From: Candidatus Sericytochromatia bacterium
Lineage (GTDB): Bacteria > Cyanobacteriota > Sericytochromatia > UBA7694
Reading direction: 5' to 3'
Length of the DNA: 43,963 nucleotides
Assembly (NCBI GenBank): GCA_015272195.1
Contig: JACYMC010000048.1
Location: 1-43,963, forward strand
The notes beneath the pieces are model-generated. The model was given only the letters and a program-made list of their open reading frames with translations, was not told where the DNA came from and made no database searches. This document shows, piece by piece, positions 1 to 11,056 of the stretch. The number at the start of each line of letters is the position of its first letter. Within the stretch, counting starts at the first letter, position 1. The translations under genes and the position numbers were made by a program.

Positions 1-85
1 ATGAAGACAGCACCGCTAACGTAACCCATTGGGGTAAGCGTAGCTTGAGAATCCCTTTCCTTTAGGGAGGGGAGTATGTCAAGAA

Positions 86-658
86 GTGGGTTTACTGTCG
101 GCGGAACACCTTGCTGTATCACCGTCCCGAGGTTTTGATGATCTGGATGCTGCCCTGGAGTGGGTAGAAAATGCACTTTTGCAGGAGGCGCAGCTTGTTC
201 GCCAGGAAGAGCGCAGTCTGACCCTGGCCGAAATGGAGCTTTTTAAAGGCCGAAAAGCAACAACCATTGATGATCTGGCGGCTTGTGTGGTCATTCGGAG
301 CTATGCCAGTGGTGTGCGTATTTTTGCCCGTGGTGATCAGGGCGATGAGTTGTTTTTGATTCGTAAGGGAGCCGTGCGGATTGATCTGCCTCTGGAGAAC
401 GGCCAAAGCCATCACCTTTCGACATTTGGTCAGGGTGATTTCTTTGGCGAAATGGCTTTTCTGGACAGGCAAGTCCGCTCTGCTGATGCGGTAACATCTG
501 AAGCCACCGAGCTTTATGTGCTTTCCCGTCAGGCCTTTGATCATTTTGCTGAGATACACACACAGACTGCTGCACATTTGCTGGAAGGTCTTGCGCGTGT
601 GCTGGCGACCCGTCTTCGGGATACCAATACTGAGCTTCGTTCTTTACGCCTCAGCTAA
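86..658 (+). CDS. Cyclic-nucleotide-binding domain protein resembling the C-terminal tail of a SulP/STAS transporter (possibly N-terminally truncated)
   Basis: GTG start; 'GFDDLDAALEWVENALL' resembles the post-STAS segment of SulP-cNMP fusions; cNMP core 'IFARGDQGDELFLIRKGAVRI...FGQGDFFGEMAFLDRQVRSADAVT'. Confidence 0.7.
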   Translation: MGLLSAEHLAVSPSRGFDDLDAALEWVENALLQEAQLVRQEERSLTLAEMELFKGRKATTIDDLAACVVIRSYASGVRIFARGDQGDELFLIRKGAVRIDLPLENGQSHHLSTFGQGDFFGEMAFLDRQVRSADAVTSEATELYVLSRQAFDHFAEIHTQTAAHLLEGLARVLATRLRDTNTELRSLRLS

Positions 659-911
659 AAACAGCCAAGGCGCTATCCGCTATATGGCGATTTAAGTTAT
701 ACTGGCTTACAGTGATCCCTGCTGCCACTGCAGCCTTTTGCTACGGACTCTTTGCTCAGCCCGCCGTTAAATCTGACGGTCTGGCTTCTGCCTGATACTT
801 AACAGGTGTTTTTCTTAACTCATCACCTGACGCATGCGGAGCATTTTTCCCGCGTCTGGCCCCTGCATCACCATCCTGGGATCGCGATTTTAACGCATTC
901 AAAGGATACTT

Positions 912-2594
912 ATGACATTTACCGCATTTGATTTTCGCCCTGAGCTGCTCAAGGGCATTCTGGCTGAAGGCTACGCCCAGCCCACTCCGATTCAGGCCCA
1001 GGCCATTCCTGCTTTGCTTCGGGGCGAAGACATCATTGGCTGTGCCCAGACCGGCACGGGCAAAACCGCAGCCTTTGCCCTGCCGCTGCTGCAAAAGCTG
1101 GACCTGAGCCAGCGTCAGCTGCAGGCACTGATCATCACCCCGACCCGTGAGCTGGCCGAGCAGATCGTGCAGAACATTCGTGCTTATGCCCAGTTTATGC
1201 CCCGCCTGCGCTGCCTGTCGATTTATGGTGGTGTGGGCATCAACCCCCAGATCAGTGAGCTGAAAAAAGGCGCCCAGATTGTGGTGGCCACACCGGGCCG
1301 TCTGCTGGACCACCTGCAGCAAAAGAATCTCAACCTCAGCACGATTGACTATCTGGTACTGGACGAAGCTGACCGCATGCTGGATATGGGCTTTTTGCCC
1401 GACGTGCGCCGCATCATGAAGCAGGTACCGTCTGAGCTTCAGACCCTGCTGTTTTCAGCCACCATGCCCCCGGAAATCGAAAAACTGGCCCGCAGTTTTA
1501 CCCGCAACGCCCAGCTGGTGATGGTGGCTCCGCGTAACACCGCCGCTGAAAGCGTCAGTCAGAAAATGTACAGTGTTGAAAAAGGCGATAAAATGGCCCT
1601 GCTCAGTCTGCTTCTCAGCGAGCAGCCGGTGGCTTCGGCAATTGTTTTTTCGCGCACCAAGCATGGGGCCGATCGCATTGCCCGCAAGCTGGCCCGCCAG
1701 AACTTTGCCGTGGCCCGCATTCACGCCAACCGCTCCCAGAATCAGCGCCAGGAAGCGCTGGACGGCTTTCGGGCCGGAACCTATAAAATTCTGGTTGCCA
1801 CAGATATTGCCGCCCGAGGCATTGATGTCGACGGCATCTCACACGTGATCAATTACGATACCCCTGCCCATGCCGAAGATTACGTGCACCGCATTGGCCG
1901 CACGGGTCGTGCTGAAGCCACGGGTTCCGCCTGGACATTTACCAGTGTGGATGAAGCCAAATACCTGCAAAAGATCGAAAAGCTGATCGGCAAAAAAATT
2001 CCCCGCGCCAGCCTGCCCGATCTGAGCGCTTTTGACGAGGCCAGTCTGACCCCTGCAGTCTCTCTGACCAGAAGCACGCCTGTTAAGTCTGTGGCCAAGG
2101 CTTCTTCAAAATCTCCTGCAAAGGCTGCTCAGCCGGCCGCTTCAGGCGCTGTCAGAAAAAGCACTGCCCGCCAGGCGCCCAGAAAGGCGTCAGCTCAGCC
2201 CCAGAGTAAAGCGGCACAGAAGCCCCTTTCAGAGCGTGCCACCCGTGTGGTTTCAGGTGCAGCGAGTGCCTTTGCAGCGGCCGAAAAAGCCCCGCTGAAG
2301 CCGTCACGTCAGAACACAGGCCCTTCCCAGCGTCCCCTGCGTACCGTGCGCAGCGCCAAAGCCGATCTGGCCGCTGACTTCCGCGAACCCATCGGTGATG
2401 TGGACTACCTTGAGGATCTGGATGCCCAGCCCCGGAACCGGGATGTCAATGTCTGGCCTACCGACCAGCCCAGCACCGCAGACCGTCGGACCCAGGGTCA
2501 TGGTCGTCCGCGTCAGCAAAGTGCTGGTCAGGGCCGTGGTCGTGGCACCCAGTCTGCCCCCCGGCGCAGCCGCAGCCAGCAGCGCGCCCACTGA
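912..2594 (+). CDS. DEAD-box ATP-dependent RNA helicase (RhlE-like) with basic low-complexity C-terminal tail
   Basis: AQTGTGKT, PTRELAEQI, DEAD, SAT, HRIGRTGRAE motifs; Ala/Ser/Lys/Arg-rich tail. Confidence 0.93.
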   Translation: MTFTAFDFRPELLKGILAEGYAQPTPIQAQAIPALLRGEDIIGCAQTGTGKTAAFALPLLQKLDLSQRQLQALIITPTRELAEQIVQNIRAYAQFMPRLRCLSIYGGVGINPQISELKKGAQIVVATPGRLLDHLQQKNLNLSTIDYLVLDEADRMLDMGFLPDVRRIMKQVPSELQTLLFSATMPPEIEKLARSFTRNAQLVMVAPRNTAAESVSQKMYSVEKGDKMALLSLLLSEQPVASAIVFSRTKHGADRIARKLARQNFAVARIHANRSQNQRQEALDGFRAGTYKILVATDIAARGIDVDGISHVINYDTPAHAEDYVHRIGRTGRAEATGSAWTFTSVDEAKYLQKIEKLIGKKIPRASLPDLSAFDEASLTPAVSLTRSTPVKSVAKASSKSPAKAAQPAASGAVRKSTARQAPRKASAQPQSKAAQKPLSERATRVVSGAASAFAAAEKAPLKPSRQNTGPSQRPLRTVRSAKADLAADFREPIGDVDYLEDLDAQPRNRDVNVWPTDQPSTADRRTQGHGRPRQQSAGQGRGRGTQSAPRRSRSQQRAH

Positions 2595-2598
2595 AACC

Positions 2599-4239
2599 TT
2601 ACCAGAGCGTGCTCCAGGCCGCTGTATTTTGCAGCGGCCTGAGGTCCTCATCGGCCAGAATTTCGGCTTGTGTCAGGGCATAAGGTGAGGTCAGGTGCTG
2701 CTTTAAATAGGCCAGTGCAGGGTCGTTCTGCCCCAGGCGGCTGTGCAGACAGGCCAGATCATAAGCCGCCAGGCCGGGGCAGTGCGTTTCGATCTGCTCA
2801 AAGTCCTGCAGCGCAGCAGGCAGATTGTTAAAATCCAGCACCTGTAAAAAGCCGCGCAAATACAGCGCCTGAATCAAAGGCGCCTCCGCGCTCAGCACGT
2901 CGCCAGCGGTCACGTTTTCAGCAAAGGTTGTGATCGCTGCCGTAAAGCTTTCGAGCGCCAGCTCAGACTTTTGCTGGCTCTGGTAGCACAGGCCCAGCTG
3001 CAGATCAATGTTGGCCAGTGCCAGGGTGCTATCTTCGCTTTGGGCCAGTCTGCGGGCCTGTCTGAAAGCCTGCTGGGATTTGGTGGCTTCGCCCTGTTCC
3101 AGCAAAAGACCGGCTCGGCCCAGATAGCCTTTCATCAGGGTTTCCTGAAAATGGCTGCTGCGCGGCGTCTGGCTGCGCTCCGCGCAGCGAATGGCATCGG
3201 TATAAAAGGTCAGGGCATCTTCAGGCAAATCGCGCTCGCGGCAGAGATCGGCCAGGGTCAGCAGGGGTTCGACCAGTCCAAAGGCTTCGGTGCGCTGCTG
3301 CTCCAGTTGCAACACGCTGCTGTGAATTTCAGCCAGGGCATCCGGGCTGGCCGAGTCCTGATGTTCCAGCAAAAAAGCTGCCTGTAAGAGGGCATACTGG
3401 GCCCAGATCCGTGGGCTGCGACTGTGGGCCGCCTGCATCAATTGCTGATAGCTGGTATAGGCCTCCGCCGTCTGGCCGGTGGTGGTCTGAAGCTGGGCCA
3501 ACTGGGCCAGCACGGGCAATAAGAGGGGCTGCTGCTCAGGATCCGGCGCTTTTAAAAGGGTCTGATGGGCCTTTTTCAGACTGCTGATAGCTGCGGAGGG
3601 CTGCTCCAGTTCCTGCTGCAGCAAAGCCAGGTTGAGCCAGTCCTGGGCCATATCTTCCAGATCCGGTTGCTGGCCCAGGGTCTGCAGCTGAAACTGCAGG
3701 GACTGCTCCAGATCAGCCATGGCCTCAGGATGCTGACCCAGGGCCTGATAGACCTGACCGCGCTGGCGATGGGCGATCATCAGGGAGTTCGCCAGGGTCT
3801 CTCTGGCGATCAGGGCCAGCGGATTGAGCAGGGCAATGGCTTTGTTGTAGGCTTTTAGTGCCTGTTTATAGGCTTTGGTTTGCTGGTGAATCCAGCCGGC
3901 GTTCAGCTGGGCAAGACCTTGCATGCGCAGGGAATCAGGCATGGGCAGCAGCTGAATATCTGCTTCCAGAATCGTGAGCACCTGCTCGTAAAGGGCCAGC
4001 GCCTGAGGATACTGGGCGGCTGTGGAGGCCTGTTCAGCGGCCTGGGTCAAATCCAGCAGGGTCTGCCGCAGGGCCTGTTCAGCTTCTGAAAGCACAGGCA
4101 CCGCCGGGCCTGTCTGTGGTGTGGCTGCCGTTACCTCTGTGTTTTTACGCAGGGCAATGCTGCGGTTATGCGTATCCTGACTCAGTTTCTGCACAAAGTT
4201 CTGGCTGATAGCGCGGCGGGAGCGGCGGGTTGAAGGCAT
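2599..4239 (-). CDS. Tetratricopeptide-repeat protein
   Basis: 546 aa, repeated TPR-like helices (e.g. 'AQLNAGWIHQQTKAYKQALKAYNKAIALL'). Confidence 0.8.
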   Translation of the reverse strand: MPSTRRSRRAISQNFVQKLSQDTHNRSIALRKNTEVTAATPQTGPAVPVLSEAEQALRQTLLDLTQAAEQASTAAQYPQALALYEQVLTILEADIQLLPMPDSLRMQGLAQLNAGWIHQQTKAYKQALKAYNKAIALLNPLALIARETLANSLMIAHRQRGQVYQALGQHPEAMADLEQSLQFQLQTLGQQPDLEDMAQDWLNLALLQQELEQPSAAISSLKKAHQTLLKAPDPEQQPLLLPVLAQLAQLQTTTGQTAEAYTSYQQLMQAAHSRSPRIWAQYALLQAAFLLEHQDSASPDALAEIHSSVLQLEQQRTEAFGLVEPLLTLADLCRERDLPEDALTFYTDAIRCAERSQTPRSSHFQETLMKGYLGRAGLLLEQGEATKSQQAFRQARRLAQSEDSTLALANIDLQLGLCYQSQQKSELALESFTAAITTFAENVTAGDVLSAEAPLIQALYLRGFLQVLDFNNLPAALQDFEQIETHCPGLAAYDLACLHSRLGQNDPALAYLKQHLTSPYALTQAEILADEDLRPLQNTAAWSTLW

Positions 4240-4337
4240 GGCGGGTTTTCCTTACTCAATGCGGGTCTGCTGTCTGGGAGCTGCTGTATATAGCTTATAC
4301 CCGATTGCCGCCACTGCCAAACATCTTCCTGTGCTAA

Positions 4338-6345
<2,008 letters not shown>

Positions 6346-6407
6346 ACAGTGACGCAAGCCTGTCGCAATGTGCTATTCTGAGCGTATCAAAGAGTCCAGA
6401 TAAAAAA

Positions 6408-7913
6408 ATGACCGTTTGTATCAGCGCCCAGGATTTTCACACGTATTACAAGCCCTCCCGCTGTCAGCGGCGGGTGCACCTGATTCACCATCCGCCACCG
6501 GACAGTGATCCGGTGGCCGTGGCGCATTATTATGCCCATGCGGCTGAAGCCGATCGGCACGTGGAACGCTATTATTTTAAACGCCTGAGCCGCCCCCAGG
6601 ATCTCAGCCAGCTGCCCGAAAAAGAGCGTCTGCAGGCTTCGATGGATGCCGTGCTGCGTCAGGAGCCCGTGATTTATAAGCCTCTGTTCAGCTACACCTG
6701 GAAGTACAAGGGCCGTCGCCACACCCTAAAGGCAGAACCCGACTTTCTGATCTGGGGCGAGGACGGCTACAGCATGCGCCATTGCCGCATGGCCAAAAAA
6801 ATTTCCCGCGACAATCACCCGGATATTTTCTGGATCAGCCAGTTTCACGGCTGGGTGTATCAGCAAATTTTCGGTGAGCCCCCTGCCGCGCTGGAAGTAG
6901 GCAACGCCACCGGCGAAATCAGCACCCTGCCCTTTCTGGAAGAAACCCGCCTGACAGACATGCTCTGGCAGTTGGTGACCTGGCGCCAGTCGCGCAAAAT
7001 GCCCTATCACCCCGTCAGCTGGACCAAGTGCCAGAGTTGCCACTTTCGCGATTTTTGCTGGCAGCTGGCCGAACAGAATGAAGATATTTCGCTGGTACCC
7101 AATCTGGAGTCGTCTCTGATTCTGGACCTGCGAGACCAGGGCATTACAACCGTTTCGCAGCTGTGCGAAAAACACACCGTCGACAGCCTGGCCCGCTATG
7201 AATGGACCGAAAGCCAGACCCCGCGCAAAATTGGCGCCAAAAAAGCCCAGAATATGCTGCACATGGCCGAGTCCATTCTGACCCAGAAGCCAATTTTAAC
7301 CCAGCGGCCCCGCCTGCCTGAGAGCAAAAACTGGCTGATGTTTGACGTGGAGGCGGTGCCGGCCCGGCCGGGCCAGCCCGAAAAGGTCTACCTCTGGGGG
7401 CTCTATCTGATGGGCGAGCAACACCAGAACCTGCAGCTGATCAGCCAGACCCTGAATCGCCAGGCCGACCGCGACAACTGGTTTGCCTTTCTGGAGCGCA
7501 TGCGCGAGCTGTTTGACACCTACGGTGATCTGCCCTTGATCCACTGGGGTAACTTTGAGTCGGCCTGTATCAAGCTCTACATTAAGCGCTTTGGCGACCG
7601 GCGCGGCGTCGCTCGCCGCATTCAGCGTAATCTGCTCGACTTTTTTGAGGTCCTCAAAGCTTCGGTGGTGGTGCCCATACCCAGTTACAGCCTCAAGGTG
7701 CTCGAAAAATACGTCGGTTTTGTGCGACCGGATGAAGACACTGGCGGTTACTGGTCGGTGGTCAATTATCTGAAGGCGGCCTCCACCAAAAATCAGGCCC
7801 GCCGTGAAGAGATTATGCAGCAGCTATTGGCTTATAACTGTGCGGATTTAGAAGCTATGTGGGCCGTGATGTGCTGGTTTCAGGATTTATTGCATCAAAA
7901 TCAGGTGGCCTGA
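6408..7913 (+). CDS. TM0106-family RecB-like nuclease with C-terminal RNase H-like (YprB-type) domain
   Basis: N-terminal Cys 'PSRCQRRVHL', 'CQSCHFRDFC' (Cx2Cx5C), 'EPDFLI'; C-terminal 'FDVEAVP...HWGNFESACIKLY...YNCADLEAMW'. Confidence 0.8.
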   Translation: MTVCISAQDFHTYYKPSRCQRRVHLIHHPPPDSDPVAVAHYYAHAAEADRHVERYYFKRLSRPQDLSQLPEKERLQASMDAVLRQEPVIYKPLFSYTWKYKGRRHTLKAEPDFLIWGEDGYSMRHCRMAKKISRDNHPDIFWISQFHGWVYQQIFGEPPAALEVGNATGEISTLPFLEETRLTDMLWQLVTWRQSRKMPYHPVSWTKCQSCHFRDFCWQLAEQNEDISLVPNLESSLILDLRDQGITTVSQLCEKHTVDSLARYEWTESQTPRKIGAKKAQNMLHMAESILTQKPILTQRPRLPESKNWLMFDVEAVPARPGQPEKVYLWGLYLMGEQHQNLQLISQTLNRQADRDNWFAFLERMRELFDTYGDLPLIHWGNFESACIKLYIKRFGDRRGVARRIQRNLLDFFEVLKASVVVPIPSYSLKVLEKYVGFVRPDEDTGGYWSVVNYLKAASTKNQARREEIMQQLLAYNCADLEAMWAVMCWFQDLLHQNQVA

Positions 7914-7970
7914 AGTCTCTGATACGCTGAATGGGGTACAATACAGCAGTTCAGTCTGAGGAGATTCCCT

Positions 7971-8789
7971 ATGAAGTCATCATTGCGTCTGACCGCCACA
8001 CTTACATCCACCAGCCTTCTGCTTGCGCTTCTGCTGAGCTGTACGGCTACCCAGGTGCCGACAGGCACCGTGCCGGATGATCCCAGCGCCTCCCCCAGCC
8101 CGGATGCTTCCGCTTTACCGGTCAATCCGTCACCAACAACAGCGCCGGACACCAGTACAATGCCTACAGCAACGCCTGAACCCAGTATTACCCCCTTTCC
8201 AAGCGGGCAGGCCAGCCCCTCTGCCACGCCCCTGCCGACCCCCACGCCAATTTACAGCGGCAGTGGTGACAATCTGATCGATCTGAATTTCCGGGCCCGT
8301 GTGATCACCGAAGGCCGTGAGGTTTTGCCGGTGGTCAATACCACCTTCAGAGCCGATCCTTACGATCTGCGCGCCCTGCGCCAGCAGGTGGCCGCCCGAA
8401 ATAATGCCGGCCCCATGCCTGTGGCTCCTTCTCAGTTTGAAAGCAAATACCAGATCGAAGAAAAGGTCTGTACCAGCAGTGGTTGTACCACCCAGGCTGG
8501 TGTAGACCTGGAAGCCTATCAGGAAGCTCTCAACCGCTACCGCAACAGCATTCTGCCTGACTGGGAAGCCCGTGCTTATGCTGGCCTGGTGGAAGCGCGC
8601 AGCGAAGCGGCCAACGGCCGTCAGAGCCTGAGCTTCAGCACCGATCAGAATGGCGAAGCCACCCTGCGCTTGCCGGCCGGAAACTGGTATTTTAACGGGC
8701 GTTACAGCACCAGCGGTGCGGTGGTGATCTGGGAGTCTGTACCTTTTGAGGTGCTGAGCACCACCCGATCGATTGAACTGGTGCGCTGA
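7971..8789 (+). CDS. Predicted lipoprotein with Pro/Ser/Thr-rich linker
   Basis: Signal peptide with possible lipobox 'LLLSC'; linker 'SPSPDASALPVNPSPTTAPDTSTMPTATPEPS'. Confidence 0.6.
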   Translation: MKSSLRLTATLTSTSLLLALLLSCTATQVPTGTVPDDPSASPSPDASALPVNPSPTTAPDTSTMPTATPEPSITPFPSGQASPSATPLPTPTPIYSGSGDNLIDLNFRARVITEGREVLPVVNTTFRADPYDLRALRQQVAARNNAGPMPVAPSQFESKYQIEEKVCTSSGCTTQAGVDLEAYQEALNRYRNSILPDWEARAYAGLVEARSEAANGRQSLSFSTDQNGEATLRLPAGNWYFNGRYSTSGAVVIWESVPFEVLSTTRSIELVR

Positions 8790-8796
8790 GGCCCCT

Positions 8797-9768
8797 GTGG
8801 CCCGGCCCCGCATTTTTCTGAGTCAGCCCCTTGAAGCCCAGGCCCAGCAGTTGCTGGCAGCCTGGGCTGATCTTGTTCTGGGCACAGAGATTGCACCGGC
8901 TGATCGTCTGTCAGTTCTGGCAGCTTGTGATGGGGCCGTCACGATGGTCTCAGACCGCCTGGATGCAGCGGCTTTTGAAACCCTGCGCGCTTCGCGTCTG
9001 AAAATTGTGGCAAATTACGCTGTCGGCTACGACAACCTGGATCTGCCCGCCGCAACGGCGGCGGGCATCTGGCTCAGCAATACGCCCGACGTGCTGAGTC
9101 AGGCTACCGCTGAAATGGCCTGGGCGCTTTTGCTGAGTCTGGCCCGCCGGGTGCCTGAAGGCGATCAGCTGGTCCGCGCCGGTCAGTGGTGTGGCTGGTC
9201 CCCGGACCAGCTGCTGGGCCACACGATCTCCGGCAAAACCCTCGGTCTGATCGGCGCCGGGCGTATTGGTCAGTGTATGGCCGCGCTGAGTCAGGGCTTT
9301 GGCCTTAATATCCTTTATTTCAGCCGTCAGCTCAGACCCGATTTTGAAGCCCGCTATCAGGCCCGCTGGCTGCCCCTGGACGATCTGCTGCGCCAGTGCG
9401 ATCTGCTCTCTTTGCATCTGCCGGGTGGGGACGAGACCCATCACTTGCTGAATGCAGAGCGTCTGGCTTTGTTACAGCCCCACTGTCTGCTGGTCAATAC
9501 GGGTCGGGGCACGAGCATTGACGAAGCCGCCCTGGTGACGGCCCTCCAGCAGGGAAGACTGGCAGGTGCGGCACTGGATGTCTATGAATTTGAGCCCGCC
9601 GTCAGCGCCGCTCTGCGGGCTTTACCCAATGTGGTGCTGACGCCCCATCTGGGTTCTGCCACCCATGAAGCCCGCCGGGCCATGGCCCGCTGTTGTCTGA
9701 ACAATCTGCAGGCAGTCTGGCAGGGGCTGCCACCCCCCCAGGCTTTGAATCAGCCTCTGCCGCTTTAA
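8797..9768 (+). CDS. D-isomer-specific 2-hydroxyacid dehydrogenase (glyoxylate/hydroxypyruvate reductase-like)
   Basis: 'GLIGAGRIGQCMA', 'LLVNTGRGTSIDEAAL', 'LDVYEFEPAV...LPNVVLTPHLGSAT'; GTG start at 8797 preferred over the TTG at 8773. Confidence 0.88.
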   Translation: MARPRIFLSQPLEAQAQQLLAAWADLVLGTEIAPADRLSVLAACDGAVTMVSDRLDAAAFETLRASRLKIVANYAVGYDNLDLPAATAAGIWLSNTPDVLSQATAEMAWALLLSLARRVPEGDQLVRAGQWCGWSPDQLLGHTISGKTLGLIGAGRIGQCMAALSQGFGLNILYFSRQLRPDFEARYQARWLPLDDLLRQCDLLSLHLPGGDETHHLLNAERLALLQPHCLLVNTGRGTSIDEAALVTALQQGRLAGAALDVYEFEPAVSAALRALPNVVLTPHLGSATHEARRAMARCCLNNLQAVWQGLPPPQALNQPLPL

Positions 9769-9774
9769 AGCGAC

Positions 9775-9804
9775 AAAAAGCCCGGAGGGCTTAGCGCTCC
9801 GGGC
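9775..9804 (-). terminator. Rho-independent terminator of the 9832..10404 gene
   Basis: Perfect 8-bp stem GCCCGGAG/CTCCGGGC (9780-9787/9797-9804) followed on the minus strand by TTTTT. Confidence 0.8.
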
Positions 9805-9831
9805 AGATGAAGGGTGGGTTGAAAGATGTGT

Positions 9832-10404
9832 TTAGAAACCGCTGGTCAGCTTTTTGCTGAGCTGGCCGCCGACCACGCCGCCGACTGCACCGGCTGCGAC
9901 AGTCACGACCGTACCAAAGACGCCGGTCACGCCCACAGCGCCCATGGCCATATTGGCGATACCGGCAGCGGTCACGCCGGTCAGGCCGCCGACAGCGCCA
10001 CCGATGCTGTCTTTGACCACATTGCCGACAGCTTCAGAGCTGTCGATTTTGCCGGTGGCCACGCCCACACCGTTGGATACAGCTGAAACACCGGCAGAAA
10101 CCAAAGCAGAGATGCCAGCACCTTTCAGGCCGGTTACGGCAGTGTTTTTGAGGCCGCCAAAGAAGCCTTTAAAACCGTTGCCGAACATGCCTTTCATGTC
10201 GGTGGCCATTTTGCTGCCGAGTTTGTAGCCGGCAAAACCGCCGCCGCCAGCGTGGGCCACCATGGAGCTGATGTTGGTAAAGTCGGTTGAAAAGGTGCTC
10301 AGGCCGCTGCCGCTGCTGCTCTGGGTATAGCTGCGGGGCGCGGGACTCTGGTAGCTGCTCACATTAGAGATATAGGGGTTATAAGCGGCGGCTTGAATTT
10401 GCAT
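9832..10404 (-). CDS. Glycine-rich hydrophobic protein, glycine-zipper-like; uncharacterised
   Basis: 190 aa; 'AGAVGGVVGGQLSKK', 'GGAVGGLTGVTAAGIANMAMGAVG'; followed by a strong terminator on the same strand. Confidence 0.65.
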   Translation of the reverse strand: MQIQAAAYNPYISNVSSYQSPAPRSYTQSSSGSGLSTFSTDFTNISSMVAHAGGGGFAGYKLGSKMATDMKGMFGNGFKGFFGGLKNTAVTGLKGAGISALVSAGVSAVSNGVGVATGKIDSSEAVGNVVKDSIGGAVGGLTGVTAAGIANMAMGAVGVTGVFGTVVTVAAGAVGGVVGGQLSKKLTSGF

Positions 10405-10611
10405 TTGAACATTTTCCTTTAGCTTTGGTTAATAAGCTTATAGTGGAGTTAAATTTAGAACTTGCTAACTTAACGTTAAGAAAAGGTTAAATATTTTACC
10501 TTGCGATAAGCTTGCGGAATTTCAGTCATTGCCAGATACCGAACGGCTGCAAAACATGCTAAAAATCAGATCAGTCTTTAAACGCTTTGAAATCAAAAAG
10601 AGGATCCAGAC

Positions 10612-10983
10612 ATGCCTGAGTTAATTGTTGCCCCCACAGTCATTCCTGCACCGGGTGAGCCGCCCAAGCAGATTCATGAATATGTGGGCCGGCTGAATAC
10701 ACAGGATGCAGATGTCAGCGTGGCCCATATGGTGGCGCCCGGTGGCTGGCAGGAGCCGGGCCAGCAGCCGGAATTTAAAGAAATCACGGTGGTCCTGCAA
10801 GGGCTTTTGCAGGTTGAGCACGCTGAAGGTGTGTTGCAGGTGCGGGCTGGCCAGGCCGTGATCACCCATCCGGGGGAGTGGGTGCGCTACAGCACCCCTG
10901 AGGCTGAGGGAGCCGAATATCTGGCTATCTGTCTGCCGGTCTTTTCACCCGACACGGTGCACCGCGATCCGGAAGCGCCTTAG
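10612..10983 (+). CDS. Cupin-domain protein
   Basis: 'GGWQEPGQQPEFKEITVVLQGLLQVEHAEGVLQVRAGQAVITHPGEWVRYSTPE'. Confidence 0.75.
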   Translation: MPELIVAPTVIPAPGEPPKQIHEYVGRLNTQDADVSVAHMVAPGGWQEPGQQPEFKEITVVLQGLLQVEHAEGVLQVRAGQAVITHPGEWVRYSTPEAEGAEYLAICLPVFSPDTVHRDPEAP

Positions 10984-11002
10984 TCTGGAGACCTGATGCA
11001 AA

Positions 11003-11044
11003 ACAGCGCCGACTTTTGCATTAAAGTCGGCGCTGTGGGTTTTT
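11003..11044. terminator. Bidirectional intrinsic terminator between the cupin gene and 11057..11701
   Basis: Perfect 14-bp stem ACAGCGCCGACTTT/AAAGTCGGCGCTGT (11003-11016/11023-11036); TTTTT on + (11040-11044), TTTT on -. Confidence 0.88.
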
Positions 11045-11056
11045 GCGGGCTGAAAC

